Shown here in pieces: positions 1-10,123 of a stretch of DNA of 64,000 bases. The stretch is from Mycoplasma sp. (GTDB lineage: Bacteria > Bacillota_I > Bacilli_A > Mycoplasmatales > Metamycoplasmataceae): the NCBI GenBank assembly GCA_024721275.1, contig JAMPIX010000001.1, positions 302,527 through 366,526 of the forward strand, given 5' to 3'. Each line of letters starts with the position of its first letter. Within the stretch, counting starts at the first letter, position 1. A model generated the notes under the pieces. The model had not been told where the DNA came from. It worked only from the letters and a program-made list of their open reading frames with translations, and did no database searches. The translations under genes were made by a program, and so were the position numbers.

Positions 1-811
1 AATCAATTAATTTTTTTGCTTGATAAATAAGCAAATCTTTTTTATCTTGTTTTGTTGGAATACTATACTCACCTGTTTCTAGATAATCATTTATTTGTTT
101 AAAAATTCATGGATTACCATGTGTTCCCCTTGCTATCATAACTGCATCGCAATTAGTTGTTTCTAACATTTTCTTTGCATCTTCTGGAGTTTTTATATCA
201 CCATTACCAATTACTGGTATTGAAACTGCTTCTTTTATTTCTTTTATGTAATTTCAATTAGCTTTTCCTGTGTACATTTGACTTTTTGTTCTTGCATGAA
301 CTGCAATAGCTGAAGCACCAGCTCTTTCAGCCATTTTAGCAACTTCTAAATAATTTAAATTTTGATCATCTCAACCAACTCTAATTTTGATTGTTAGTGG
401 TTTTGAAATAGCATTAACAATTGAATTTATTATTTTTTCTAATTCATCAATGTCTTTTAATAGTGCGCTTCCAGCTTTTGATTTAATTGCAACTTTTGTT
501 ACTGGACAACCAACATTAATATCAATAATATCTGCTTCAGTGTTCTTATCAATATATTTTGCTGCATTAACAAACGATTCAACATTATTACCAAATATTT
601 GTAAAGAAACAGGATGTTCATTTTTAGAAACTTTCATCATCTCTAATGTTTTTTTACTATTGTATTTAAAACCTTCTATTGAAATCATTTCTGAATAGAC
701 AAGACCAGCTCCCATTTCTTTCATTAACTCTCTTCAAGCGATATTTGCAATTCCTGCTTGAGGAGCTGAAATTACCTTATTTTTTACTTCTACATTTCCT
801 ATTTTGAACAT
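1..811 (-). CDS. dusB: tRNA-dihydrouridine synthase (3' end cut by window edge)
   Basis: FMN-dependent reductase that makes dihydrouridine in tRNA D-loops. The first 270 codons are visible; the C-terminus lies left of base 1. The start at 811 gives [20 protein letters not shown], the usual Dus opening strand with the flavin-contacting APQAG stretch. Further on come the NVGCPVTKV motif with the catalytic cysteine, TIKIRVGW, and the later '[10 protein letters not shown]' and 'IPVIGNGDI' type segments. Internal TGA codons read as Trp. It diverges from pheS across about 100 bases. Family assignment is firm; the choice DusB rather than another Dus class follows Firmicute usage. Confidence 0.93.
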
Positions 812-897
812 ATTACAATAATTATATAGAAATTATTTTTCAAAATTAAAAAGAGGTGCTAAATGATAATTACTTTAATATAAAAAGTATCTTGTTA

Positions 898-903
898 TAT
901 AAT
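898..903 (+). promoter_or_regulatory. -10 box (TATAAT) of pheST
   Basis: A perfect TATAAT ends 11 bases before the pheS ATG. Transcription would start about 4-5 bases ahead of the ATG, so the mRNA is nearly leaderless. No Shine-Dalgarno sequence is present. No clear -35 box is seen, which is usual for mycoplasmas. Confidence 0.6.
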
Positions 904-914
904 TAAAAAGAATT

Positions 915-1874
915 ATGAATATAGAAAAACTAATAAAAGATATAAAATCTTTTGAAGATTTAAAAAATGCAAAAGCAAAATTTTTCGGAAAAAATGGAAT
1001 TATTTCTGAAATGCAACAAAAATTAAGAACATTACCAAATGAAGAAAAGTCAAATTTCGGTAAAGAGATTAATAAGATTAAAACAGAAGCTAATGATGCT
1101 TTTCAACAAAAAAAAGAAGACTTAGAAAAAGAAAGATTAGATAATAGAATAAAAAATGAATGATTAGATGTTACTGAACCAATATCTTCAGATATATCTA
1201 TTCATCCATTAACACAAATCATTAATAGAGTTAGAGCGTGATTTTTATCAAATGGTTATTTTGAATTTAAAGTTAATGAAATAGAAAGTGATAAATATAA
1301 TTTTGAACATCTTAATATTTCAAAAGATCACCCTGCTAGAGATATGCAAGATTCTTTATATATAAATGAATCTTTACTTTTAAGAACTCATAACACTGGT
1401 GCTTCAGCAAGAATGATGGAAGCTTCAGCTCCAAATGATGTTGCTACTTTTACTATTGGAAAAGTATATAGAAATGATGATGATGATTCAACACATTCGC
1501 ATCAATTTATGCAATGTGATTTTGTTAATGTTGGTGATGTAAATTTCCCTAGCTTAATAAGCACACTAAAATCAATGTTGTCATTTGTTTTTGAAGAAGA
1601 TTTAGAAATAAGATTAAGACCTTCATATTTCCCTTTTACTGAACCTTCAATGGAAGTAGACATTTTTTATAAAGGGAAATGATTGGAAGTTCTTGGATCT
1701 GGAATGATACATCCTAATGTATTAGAAAAAGCAGGATATGAAAAAAATAAAATCGCTTTTGCTGCTGGAGTTGGAATAGAAAGATTAGCAATGATAAAAT
1801 ATGGAATAAAAGATATCAGAGATTTTTATACTAATGATAAGAGATTTTTAAATCAATTTAAGGAGATCCGTTAA
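915..1874 (+). CDS. pheS: Phenylalanyl-tRNA synthetase alpha subunit
   Basis: Catalytic subunit of the heterotetrameric PheRS; charges tRNA-Phe in the cytoplasm. 319 residues, close to other short mollicute PheS. The N-terminal coiled coil (about residues 1-85) is followed by the class II core: '[14 protein letters not shown]', motif 2 '[18 protein letters not shown]' with the conserved HxxQF, and motif 3 '[16 protein letters not shown]'. TGA codons at several conserved Trp positions. Start chosen for the standard MNIEKL opening; it has no Shine-Dalgarno but a TATAAT 11 bases upstream. pheT begins two bases after the TAA, so the two form one operon. Confidence 0.97.
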
Positions 1875-1875
1875 T

Positions 1876-4035
1876 ATGAAATATTCTTTAAATGCAATAA
1901 GAAAATTTGTAAATATTCCAAAACAAACAACCGATGAAGAAATAATGGATGCATTAAATTCTATTGGTTTTGAAATAGAAGGTTTTGAAAATAAAAATTT
2001 CAATAAAAAAACTGCTTATGGGAAAATTGTTAAGTGTGTTAAACATCCAAATGCTGATAAATTATTACTTCTTGAAATAGATTTTAAAAATCATAAAGTA
2101 GAAATTGTTACAAGTGCAAAAGTTGAATTAAATCAAATAGTTGGTGTATTTTTAACTGGATCATTTTTTGATGGAATGGTTTTATCTAAAAGAGATTTTA
2201 GAGGAATTATGTCTGATGGAATGTTAATGGGATTTTCAGAGGTTATAAAAAAAGATTTTGTTGCTGATTATCTTCCACAAATTGTTACAACAACAGATGA
2301 ATCATTAATAGGTAAAGATGTTTTAGAACATCTAAATTTAAAAGATACAATTATTGAAATTGATATTTTATCAAACAGATCTGATATTATTTCTTATCAT
2401 TCAATCTCTCATGAATTAGCTGCGTTTTTTAACGTTGATATAAATACTGAATTTTTTATGCCTAAAGTATCAAAAGAAAGTTTTGAAACAAAAATTGAAT
2501 TTAATGATTTTAATGAAAATAAAATCTCTGGTTTTGAATCTAAAGTTGAAGTAAAAGAATCCTCATGAGATGATCAACTTCTTTTAATATCAGCAGAAAT
2601 AAAACCAATAAACAATGTTGTTGATCTTACACAATTGAGTATTATTATGTTTGGTCAACCAACTCATGCATATGATAAAGAAAAAATTGGTAATGATATA
2701 ACAATCTCTAGAGCAAAAGGAAAATTAAACGGCGTAGACAATAAAGAATATGATTACGATGATTGTTTGGTAATAAAATCAGATCAAAAAGTTGTTGCAT
2801 TAGCAGGAGCAATGGGAAGTGCTGAAACATCAATAACAAATGAAACAACAAATGTTGTTTTTGAAATAGCTAATTTTAATACAAAAGAAATTAGAAAAAC
2901 AATAACAGGAAGTAAAGCATTTTCATTATCATCTAATACTTTTTCAAAGAAAATAAATACTAATGTAATTGAATTTGTACATAATTATTTCAAATCAAAA
3001 TTAGAAAGTTTTTCTAATTCAGTAAACATTCCAAAGCAAAACATTGTTAAGATAGAAAATAATAATGAATTAATTAATAAATATGCTGGATTCGATTTCG
3101 TTAATAGTGATAAATTTGAAGGAATAAAAAATAAGTTAAGAAAACTTGGATTTAATTTTGAAGGAAATTCAATAATTACACCATTTTATCGTCATGACAT
3201 TGAATTGATGTCTGACATAATTGAAGAATACTTTAGATTTTATGGTTATAACAATTTTAATATGACTAGTTCAATTGTTAAGTCGCAAAAATTAAATAAT
3301 CTATCTATATCAAAAAACTCAATATCTTATTTAGGTTATCAAGAAATAATTACTTATTCTTTAAGAAGTGAAGAATATAATAAATTTAATCCTTTCAATT
3401 TTGACAATGAATTTAAATTATCTACTTTCATTTCAAATGACAAAATTGTTTATAGAAAATCAATATCTCCATCTTTAATTGAAATAGCTAATTACCACAT
3501 AAAAAGAAAATTCAATGATTTTTCATTTTTCGAAGTAGCTTATGTAAATGGAACAGATGAAGAACATGTTGGATTTGTAACAACTAAATCTTTTACAAAA
3601 TTAAAAGAAGATATTTTAAAAATTTTAAATGGAAATAAACTTGTGTTTAAAAGAACAGAAAATAAAATGTTGCATGAAGGTGTGTCTGCCGATATTTATT
3701 TAGATAATGAATATATAGGTTTTATAGGAAAAACTAATCCTTACTATAAAGATATAAATGTTTTTATAGCTGAAATTAATTTAACTGCATTGAAGGAAAA
3801 TAAAAATCTATTTAAATCATATTCATTAGAACCTATAAAAGTAAAAGATTTTAATGTTCTTTTAGACCTAAAAGAAGATATTGGGCCTATTGTAGAAAAA
3901 ATTAAATTAATAGATGATGTTATTGAAATTAAAATAAAAGATATTTTTATTGATCAAGATAAAAGAAAAATTACTTTAACAATTTTATATAATCAAAACA
4001 ATACTTTTGATTTGATAAATGAAATTATTTCTTAA
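1876..4035 (+). CDS. pheT: Phenylalanyl-tRNA synthetase beta subunit, editing site apparently degenerate
   Basis: Non-catalytic 719-residue partner of PheS. Domains in order: N-terminal strand, EMAPII-like OB fold (about 40-150, 'GKIVKCVKHPNADKLLLLEI'), B3/B4 editing region (about 200-365), B5, catalytic-like core with 'ISPSLIEIANYHIKRKFNDF', and a short C-terminal anticodon-binding FDX-ACB domain. In B3/B4 the GQPTHAYD segment (260-267) is kept. The arginines before it and the 'HTDASHRYERGVDP' motif of other bacteria are replaced by unrelated residues near 346-360, suggesting lost proofreading. An AGGAG sequence at the end of pheS serves as ribosome site. Its 3' end overlaps convergent tmcAL by 11 bases. 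Confidence 0.96.
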
Positions 4036-4921
4036 TTTTTAACAAAACATAAAGCATTGTTCTTTTTATTCTTGAGGAAGTGTATCTTTTGGATGTGCAT
4101 TTTTCAACAAAATTTTCATATGTTTCTTCTAATATATGTTTTTTAAATAAATTTTCCATTCCTTCGGAAATCATCTTAATATTTTTTAAATCTTCTCTAC
4201 TTGTATCAATTACAATATCCTGAAATTCTGAATAATAATCTTGAATACGTTTTGGAATTTCAATAAATTTCATAGGAGTGTATTTTGAAACATCTTCATT
4301 ATTGAAAATCATTTCTCTAATTTTGGAAGCAGATGCAAAAATATTTTTTGTTGTCTCGCTATTATAATCTATTGTTCTTTTTAAAGAGAATGGTGTTATA
4401 TCATAATTATTATTTACTATTGCTTTTACATATTCAAGACCAAGAATATCATTTGGTCAAGTAATGCTTTCACCTATTATTTCATTTAAAGAACTACTAG
4501 CTGCTTTAGGAAAAGATAAACCAGTCTTTAAGTATAATTTTAAATTTTTATTATACTCATCGATATTATCTTTTATTGTTTTTGCAATTAATACCAATCT
4601 TTCAACATCGTTTGATTCTGAACCAAATAAAATTTTTTTAATTCCTAGATTGTTAATTAAATTAATAGCACCTTCAGCAAAAATATGAGCTGCTTGTGTT
4701 GCGTATTCGAAAGGTAGTTCAACAACTTTTGATGCACCATGATTTATAGCTTGTTTCTTTCTTTCTTCAAAACTTGCAACTGCAATCTCACCTCTTTGCA
4801 CATATTTGCCTGACATGATTATAATTATTTCATCATTAGGGAAATTTTTCTTTGCATATTCCAATTGATATATATGACCATTGTGAAATGGATTATATTC
4901 TGCTATTATTGCTATTGACAT
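4025..4921 (-). CDS. tmcAL: tRNA(Met) cytidine acetate ligase (YlbM/TmcAL family)
   Basis: Acetate-dependent N4-acetylation of the wobble cytidine of elongator tRNA-Met, by nucleotidyl-transfer chemistry. 298 residues, shorter than the roughly 400 of B. subtilis TmcAL but normal for mycoplasmas. The N-terminal nucleotidyltransferase signature is clear: [16 protein letters not shown] (HxGH type), then [15 protein letters not shown], '[21 protein letters not shown]' and [13 protein letters not shown]-coded Trp follows GESIT. A TATAAT on this strand (4934-4929) ends 7 bases before the ATG, so translation may be leaderless. The gene is convergent with and overlaps pheT. Confidence 0.9.
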
Positions 4922-5012
4922 TGTTTTTATTATATAATAAGTATTGAAAATTTCTATAGTTATTTAGTTTATTAAGTGACATAGCAATTTTTAATATAAA
5001 AATTTTTTTGTG

Positions 5013-5018
5013 TATAAT
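5013..5018 (+). promoter_or_regulatory. -10 box of rpmF
   Basis: TATAAT lies 31 bases before the rpmF ATG. The short leader carries a GGAG ribosome site at about 5041-5044. Unlike several genes in this window, rpmF therefore has a conventional leader. Confidence 0.55.
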
Positions 5019-5049
5019 ATACATACATATTTAATGAAATGGAGTAACT

Positions 5050-5235
5050 ATGGCAATTGTACCTAAAAGAAAAACATCAAAACAAAGAAAAAGAAAGAGA
5101 AGATCTCACCATGCACTAAAAATCAACATGACAACTAGATGTAATAATTGTAGTGAATCTATCTTGCCTCATAGAGCATGTAAATATTGTGGTTTTTACA
5201 AAGGTCAAAAAATTATTCCTGGTAAAAATGACTAA
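5050..5235 (+). CDS. rpmF: 50S ribosomal protein L32
   Basis: Large-subunit protein of 61 residues. The basic N-terminus 'MAIVPKRKTSKQRKRKRRSH' and the zinc ribbon with four cysteines (CNNC ... CKYC, about residues 35-51) are diagnostic; the zinc-binding form is kept. Single-gene unit with its own promoter and a strong terminator directly behind it, so it is separated from the division operon that follows. Confidence 0.97.
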   Translation: MAIVPKRKTSKQRKRKRRSHHALKINMTTRCNNCSESILPHRACKYCGFYKGQKIIPGKND

Positions 5236-5263
5236 TTTTATTTAGTTTATTTAATTAAAAAAA

Positions 5264-5290
5264 GATCCATCGATTTCGGTGGATTTTTTT
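5264..5290 (+). terminator. Rho-independent terminator after rpmF
   Basis: An 8-bp stem (5265-5272 with 5277-5284, one G-T pair, ATTT loop) is followed by a run of T. It insulates rpmF from mraZ. Confidence 0.85.
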
Positions 5291-5309
5291 ATATTACATA
5301 TATATTTAG

Positions 5310-5342
5310 TATATAATTGTGGTTGAAAGTGGGTAAATGTGG
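5310..5342 (+). promoter_or_regulatory. mraZ promoter with three-repeat MraZ operator
   Basis: A TATAAT at 5310-5315 is followed by three GTGG cores beginning at 5319, 5329 and 5339, exactly 10 bases apart and each preceded by an A/T-rich triplet. Evenly spaced GTGG-type repeats are the known binding site of MraZ upstream of its own gene in bacteria including mycoplasmas. Here the repeats span the expected transcription start, and the third covers the mraZ start codon. Bound MraZ should therefore block the whole mraZ-rsmH-ftsA-ftsZ operon (autoregulation by inference). Confidence 0.85.
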
Positions 5343-5780
5343 ATGTTTGGAAATTATCAAAGAAACATAGACAATAAGGGTAGATTACTTCTACCTGCAG
5401 AGTTAAGAAACTCCCTTGGTAAAAGGGTTTTTGTCTCATTTGGTAATAATACTTTAGATGTTTTCACAGTTGAAGCTTTCGAGTCATTAAAAAAAAGATT
5501 GTTGAGTGCAAGCGCATTGAATAAAAACTTGCGTGATTATAAAAGAATTTTCTTTGGCAATACTTTTGAAATAGAAGTAGATAAATCAGGGAGAATAAAC
5601 ATACAAGATGCATCATTAAAATTTGCTGGAATTAAAAAAGAAGTTGTAATCTTAGGTTTAGGTGACAAAATCGAATTATGAGCAAAAGAAAGATATGATG
5701 AATTTGCTAAGAAATATGAAGGAAATGAGTCAATTGAAGCACTTCAAGATAAATTGTTTGATGAAGGTATAGAAATATAG
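5337..5780 (+). CDS. mraZ: Transcriptional regulator MraZ
   Basis: DNA-binding regulator of the division cluster, 147 residues, two SpoVT/AbrB-like (MraZ) repeats. 'FGNYQRNIDNKGRLLLPAEL' and, about 70 residues later, 'EIEVDKSGRINIQDA' are the paired DxxGR motifs that form the ring and contact DNA. One TGA-Trp at 5679. The ATG at 5337 matches the family start. It sits inside the third operator repeat, and GTGGG just ahead is the only weak ribosome site. Its TAG overlaps the GTG start of rsmH. Confidence 0.95.
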
Positions 5781-6682
5781 TGGATAGCAATAAACACGTA
5801 TCTATATTATTAAATGAAGTAATTGACGTTCTTAATATAAAAGCTGATGGAATTTATGTAGATGGAACATTAGGAATGGCTGGTCATTCATCAGAAATTT
5901 TGAAAAAAATTGATAATGGAATTTTAATTGGTTTTGATAAAGATAAATATGCAATAGATCAAAGTTATCAAAAGTTAAGTAAGATTTCAAAAAATTTTAA
6001 ACTAGTTCATTCTGACTTCTCTAAATTAAAAGAGAAATTAGAAAAATTAGAAATTTCAAAAATTGATGGTTTGTTGCTAGATTTAGGAGTTTCATCTCCA
6101 CAACTTGATAACGCAGATAGAGGTTTTAGTTATTCTAAAGACAATAAACTAGATATGCGTATGAATCAAGATCAAGAACTAAGTGCATGAAATGTTGTAA
6201 ATGAATATAATGTTGAAGATTTATCTGAAATATTTAAAAAATATGGTGAAAGTAAATTTTCTTGAAAAATTGCAAATAACATTATTCAAAATAGACCTAT
6301 AAATACAACGCTTGAATTAGTTGAAGTAATAAAATCTTCATTGCCTTCAAAAGTATTAAGACAAAAAAATCCATCAAAAGCAATATTCCAAGCAATAAGA
6401 ATTGAAGTAAACAATGAATTAAATTCAATAAAAGAAGTTCTTAGTGATGCAATTGATTTGTTAAAAGTTAATGGTGTAATTGCTGTAATAACTTTTCATT
6501 CAATAGAAGACAAAATTGTAAAGTCAATATTTAAGGAATTAATTTCAGACAATACTGGTAAATTACCAATCATAAAAGAAATTGAGTGAGTTGCAAAGCA
6601 AAAATATCCCACTGAAGATGAACAAAAAAATAATAAAAGAGCAAGAAGTGCTAAATTAAGATGAATAGTAAGGAGAAAGTAA
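5780..6682 (+). CDS. rsmH: 16S rRNA (cytosine(1402)-N4)-methyltransferase
   Basis: SAM-dependent methylation of C1402 in the ribosomal P site. 300 residues. The start is GTG overlapping the mraZ stop (TAGTG), giving MDSNKHVSILLNEVIDVL. SAM-binding 'YVDGTLGMAGHS' lies near residue 30; 'DGLLLDLGVSSPQLD', 'RGFSYSKDNKLDMRMN' and 'ITFHSIEDKIVK' are the remaining RsmH signatures. The C-terminus carries the usual 'NNKRARSAKLRW'. Several TGA-Trp codons. It ends one base before the next gene, so translation is coupled. Confidence 0.96.
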
Positions 6683-6683
6683 T

Positions 6684-7958
6684 ATGAAAAGAAATATAAG
6701 TGTAATAATTAAATTTAATAAAGAAAACTTAGAAATTTTTGCAATTGAAAAATTAAATAGTTCATTACAAAGAATTTTTTATGAAAATATTGAAAATAAA
6801 TCACAGATTTCAAATGATGAATTAATAAAAAAAATAAAATCTTCCATTGCAAAAATAAATTCAATAATTGGCGGACAAGTTGCTAACATCGATGCATTAA
6901 TTGGAAATAATAATTGTTCAAATGTTGATGTTATAATGAGCGATTATAGAACAAGAGTAATCAATAAAGTTACCAAAAATGATATTTCTGAAATAATCTC
7001 TGAAGAAACTAAAAAAATGGAAAAATTAACAAGCTATTCAAAAAAAATAATTTCTGTCAACCCACTATTTTATAAACTAAGAACTGACTACGAAGAAAAG
7101 AAATATCTTGTGGCTCCAATTGAAAGAGAAGGAAGTGAAATTTATTCTGTATCTGCAATAACAATGATACCTTTCGAATTGTATAATTTTGTAAAAGGAA
7201 TTATTGTAAATTGTGGTTATAAAATGAAAAATATTTCTATTGAACCTCAAACACTATCAAATGCAGTTATAAATTCATATACTGACTCAGCTGTGATGAT
7301 AAATTTTGGAAAAACAACAACAACAGTAACAATAGGATCTAATAATTCAATAGCATATGCAAAAAATTTCGATTATTCATATGATAAATTAATTAAAAGA
7401 ATAAAAGACTTATTAGATATAAAAACTATTGATGCTGAAAACATATTAAAAGTTTATGGAAAATTAAATGTCTCAAAGGAATTTGCAAATGATGTAGTTC
7501 ATGAAAAAATTCATCCACTAAATGATAAGAAAAAAACATATACATCAAATGACATATCAACAATATTAAAAAATTATATTAAAAAAATGTTTATTGAAAT
7601 TAATTCATTTTTAATGAAAAAAACTAATTATAATAATGTAGAAATTTATATATCAGGAGAAATAATTTTTCTAGATGATTTAAAAATATTCTCAGAACAA
7701 ATAATTGACACTAAAAATTTATTAGTATTTAAGCCGTTAGATTATTTAGAAATGGAAAAACAAAATCTACCATTTATTGGATTTGTAAAATACATGGATA
7801 AAATAGGCTCAATAACTGGAAAAAAATTAGATTCAAACATAAAAACAAATACAAAAACTATAAATTTACCAATAAAAAGAAAAAACAGATTAAAAAGTTT
7901 TATAATTGAAGTAAAAAATAAAGCAAGAAAGATAAGAGGAAATACAAATGGAAAATAA
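6684..7958 (+). CDS. ftsA: Divergent FtsA-like cell division ATPase
   Basis: Protein of 424 residues between rsmH and ftsZ, the place of ftsA in division clusters. Sequence is highly diverged. An actin-fold pattern can still be seen: a phosphate-1-like N-terminal strand, 'MSDYRTRVI' in the 1C-type region, and the phosphate-2-like 'VMINFGKTTTTVTIG' (near 205-220; FtsA has DIGGGTTD). Next come 'DAENILKVYGKL', resembling FtsA's AExIKxxYG, and an adenosine-motif-like 'EIYISGEIIFL'. The C-terminus is very basic, with no clear amphipathic anchor. It overlaps ftsZ by 11 bases. The acidic residues of the phosphate-2 loop are missing, so ATP hydrolysis is doubtful. Confidence 0.75.
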   Translation: MKRNISVIIKFNKENLEIFAIEKLNSSLQRIFYENIENKSQISNDELIKKIKSSIAKINSIIGGQVANIDALIGNNNCSNVDVIMSDYRTRVINKVTKNDISEIISEETKKMEKLTSYSKKIISVNPLFYKLRTDYEEKKYLVAPIEREGSEIYSVSAITMIPFELYNFVKGIIVNCGYKMKNISIEPQTLSNAVINSYTDSAVMINFGKTTTTVTIGSNNSIAYAKNFDYSYDKLIKRIKDLLDIKTIDAENILKVYGKLNVSKEFANDVVHEKIHPLNDKKKTYTSNDISTILKNYIKKMFIEINSFLMKKTNYNNVEIYISGEIIFLDDLKIFSEQIIDTKNLLVFKPLDYLEMEKQNLPFIGFVKYMDKIGSITGKKLDSNIKTNTKTINLPIKRKNRLKSFIIEVKNKARKIRGNTNGK

Positions 7959-9156
7959 CAATTCAAATGAAACAAATTCATACATCGGAAGTAACATTGA
8001 TCAAATAGCAAAAATAAAGGTTATTGGAGTTGGTGGTGGAGGAAACAACACTATTCATTCAATGATAGCTGAAGGAATTAAAGGAGTTGAATTCATAGTT
8101 GCAAACACTGATGAACAAGTTTTAAACAAATCATCAGCAAATGTAATATTACCACTTGGTAAAAATAATGCAAAAGGTTTAGGAGCTGGTGCAAATCCTG
8201 AAATAGGAAAGCAAGCAGCAATTGAATCTGTAGAAGATATTAAAGAAGCACTTAAAGGCGCAGATATGATAATAATTGCAGCAGGAATGGGTGGAGGAAC
8301 CGGAACTGGTGCAGCACCTGTGATTGCTAAAATAGCAAAAGATCAAGGAGCACTTACAATCGGAGTTGTTACAACACCATTTACATTCGAAGGTACACAA
8401 CGTTCAAATAATTCAAAAGCTGGATTAGAAGAAATGAAAAATTCAACCGATTCTTTAATTGTTGTTTCAAATAATAAGTTATTAGAACAATTTGGAAGTA
8501 TTTCTTTAAAAGATTCATTCTTATATGCTGATAAAATAATGAAACAAACTGTTAGAACAATCACAGATTTAATAGCAGTTCCTGCTTTAATTAACTTAGA
8601 TTTTGCTGATGTTTCTTCAGTAATGAAAGAAAAAGGTATGGCATTAATTGGAATTGGTCGTGCAACAGGTAATGAAGATAAAGCTATAAAAGCTGCTGTA
8701 CATGCTATTTCTTCTCCAATCTTGGAAGCTTCAATAAAAGGTGCAACAGATGCAATAATCAATGTTTCAGGTGGTAATATAACTCTTGACGATGCTAATA
8801 AAGCAGTTGATACAATTAAAAAGGCTGCTGGGTCAGACGTAAATATAATTTTTGGTGTTTCTATTAATGAAAATCTAGGAAGTGATATTTATGTTTCTGT
8901 AATAGCGACAGGATTAGAAGAATCTAAAAAAACAAATATTGAACTAACTCCTCAAACAAAAAAAGAAGAGATAACAAAATCATTATCAACAATGGAAATA
9001 GAATTTGAATCATTAAAAACAAGAGAATTATTAATGGAAGATCCTTTTCCAGAAGAAGATAAATTAGAAATTACTGATGAATATGAAAACACAAATATTT
9101 CACCTGTTGATGATCCAGAAGAAGAAGAGGACGATTTACCAGTTTTTCTTAGATAG
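7948..9156 (+). CDS. ftsZ: Cell division GTPase FtsZ
   Basis: Tubulin-like GTPase that forms the division ring. 402 residues. Features: '[18 protein letters not shown]' near residue 25, 'ANTDEQVL', the tubulin signature GGGTGTG near 115-121, the T7 loop '[11 protein letters not shown]', and '[12 protein letters not shown]'. The tail ends in an acidic linker and DDLPVFLR, the conserved C-terminal peptide that docks FtsA and SepF. Both partners are encoded next to it. The start overlaps the end of the FtsA-like gene, so expression is coupled. Confidence 0.98.
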   Translation: MENNNSNETNSYIGSNIDQIAKIKVIGVGGGGNNTIHSMIAEGIKGVEFIVANTDEQVLNKSSANVILPLGKNNAKGLGAGANPEIGKQAAIESVEDIKEALKGADMIIIAAGMGGGTGTGAAPVIAKIAKDQGALTIGVVTTPFTFEGTQRSNNSKAGLEEMKNSTDSLIVVSNNKLLEQFGSISLKDSFLYADKIMKQTVRTITDLIAVPALINLDFADVSSVMKEKGMALIGIGRATGNEDKAIKAAVHAISSPILEASIKGATDAIINVSGGNITLDDANKAVDTIKKAAGSDVNIIFGVSINENLGSDIYVSVIATGLEESKKTNIELTPQTKKEEITKSLSTMEIEFESLKTRELLMEDPFPEEDKLEITDEYENTNISPVDDPEEEEDDLPVFLR

Positions 9157-9174
9157 AAAATAAAGTAAGAAGTA

Positions 9175-9417
9175 ATGTTAAAAAAATTTCTTAATAATAA
9201 TGATAAAAAAGAAAAAGAATTTTCACCAAAAAAATTCGATCAAGTTCAAAATATTGCAAATCACATTATTTTAGGTGGAAAAGCAATAGCTAATTTAACA
9301 AATCTACCTAGAGAAGAAGCGATAAGAACAAGTGATTTTCTATCAGGTGTAATTTACGCAATAAATGGAAGTGTTAAAAAACTTGGAACACAAAAATATT
9401 TATTTTTACCTAAATAA
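9175..9417 (+). CDS. sepF: SepF-like FtsZ-anchoring protein
   Basis: Short 80-residue protein directly after ftsZ. 'FDQVQNIANHIILGGKAIAN', 'LPREEAIRTSDFLSGVIYA' and 'GSVKKLGTQKYLFLPK' match the SepF core closely (family pattern: DREEAQRxxDFLSGxxYAxxGxxxxxG). SepF polymerises, binds the FtsZ C-terminal peptide and tethers it to the membrane. The linker of usual SepF is reduced to about 25 residues, and MLKKFLNNN could be a minimal membrane anchor. It ends one base before convergent rluB. Recognised by motif and by position. Confidence 0.85.
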   Translation: MLKKFLNNNDKKEKEFSPKKFDQVQNIANHIILGGKAIANLTNLPREEAIRTSDFLSGVIYAINGSVKKLGTQKYLFLPK

Positions 9418-9418
9418 A

Positions 9419-10123
9419 TTATTTATTACTTGACAATTGTTTTAATCATCTTATTTCTTTTGAGTTTAAGGGTCTATAAGCACCTTTAGGCAATTTAGTT
9501 AATAATAATCCAGCAAATTCAAATCTATGCAATGACAACACTTTTCTGTCTATAGAATTGAATATTTTTTTAACATGGTGATTTTTACCTTCTTGTAAAA
9601 TGACTTCATATAATTTTTTATCAATGTGTCTTACAATTTGTTTTGATCTAACACCATCAATATAAACTTTTTTTGAATTTAAAAATTCTAAATCTTCTTT
9701 TGATAAAGCTTCATCTATTCTTGCTTTATATTTTCTTGTTATTTCATATTTTGGATGTAATAACTTATTTGTCAATTCCCCGTCGTTAGTAATCAATAAT
9801 AATCCTGTTGTATTAAAATCTAATCTTCCGATTGGAAAAAGTTGTCTTGAATCATCTATTAGATCAATAACTGTTGTTCTATTTTTTTCATCTTTCACAG
9901 ATGAAATAGTTCTTACTGGCTTGTTCAAAATATAATAAGCATGTGTTTGTTTTTTGATTGGATTACCGTTAACAGTTATTTCATCACTAAAACTTGCTTT
10001 TTGACCTAATATGGCAGTTTTACCATTAATTTTTACTTTTCCTTCTGAAACTAAAACTTCAGCTTTTCTTCTAGAGGCGATACCTGCTTGAGAAAGTATT
10101 TTTTGTATTCTTTCATCGCTCAT
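9419..10123 (-). CDS. rluB: 23S/16S rRNA pseudouridine synthase, RluB/RsuA family
   Basis: Isomerises uridine in rRNA. 234 residues: an S4 RNA-binding domain ('RIQKILSQAGIASRRKAEVL', residues 5-60) and a RsuA-type catalytic domain with 'LFPIGRLDFNTTGLLLITND' (catalytic Asp) and 'LQEGKNHHVKKIF'. After ...NSKEIR a TGA-Trp extends the frame to a TAA at 9419. Its ATG overlaps the scpB stop by one base (TAATG). The scpA-scpB-rluB order is the standard Firmicute arrangement. Confidence 0.93.

Noticed and set aside
8179..8762. Two long minus-strand reading frames inside ftsZ
   Set aside because: They are antisense shadows: Cys- and Ser-rich or low-complexity translations, no ribosome site, and a firm gene on the other strand.
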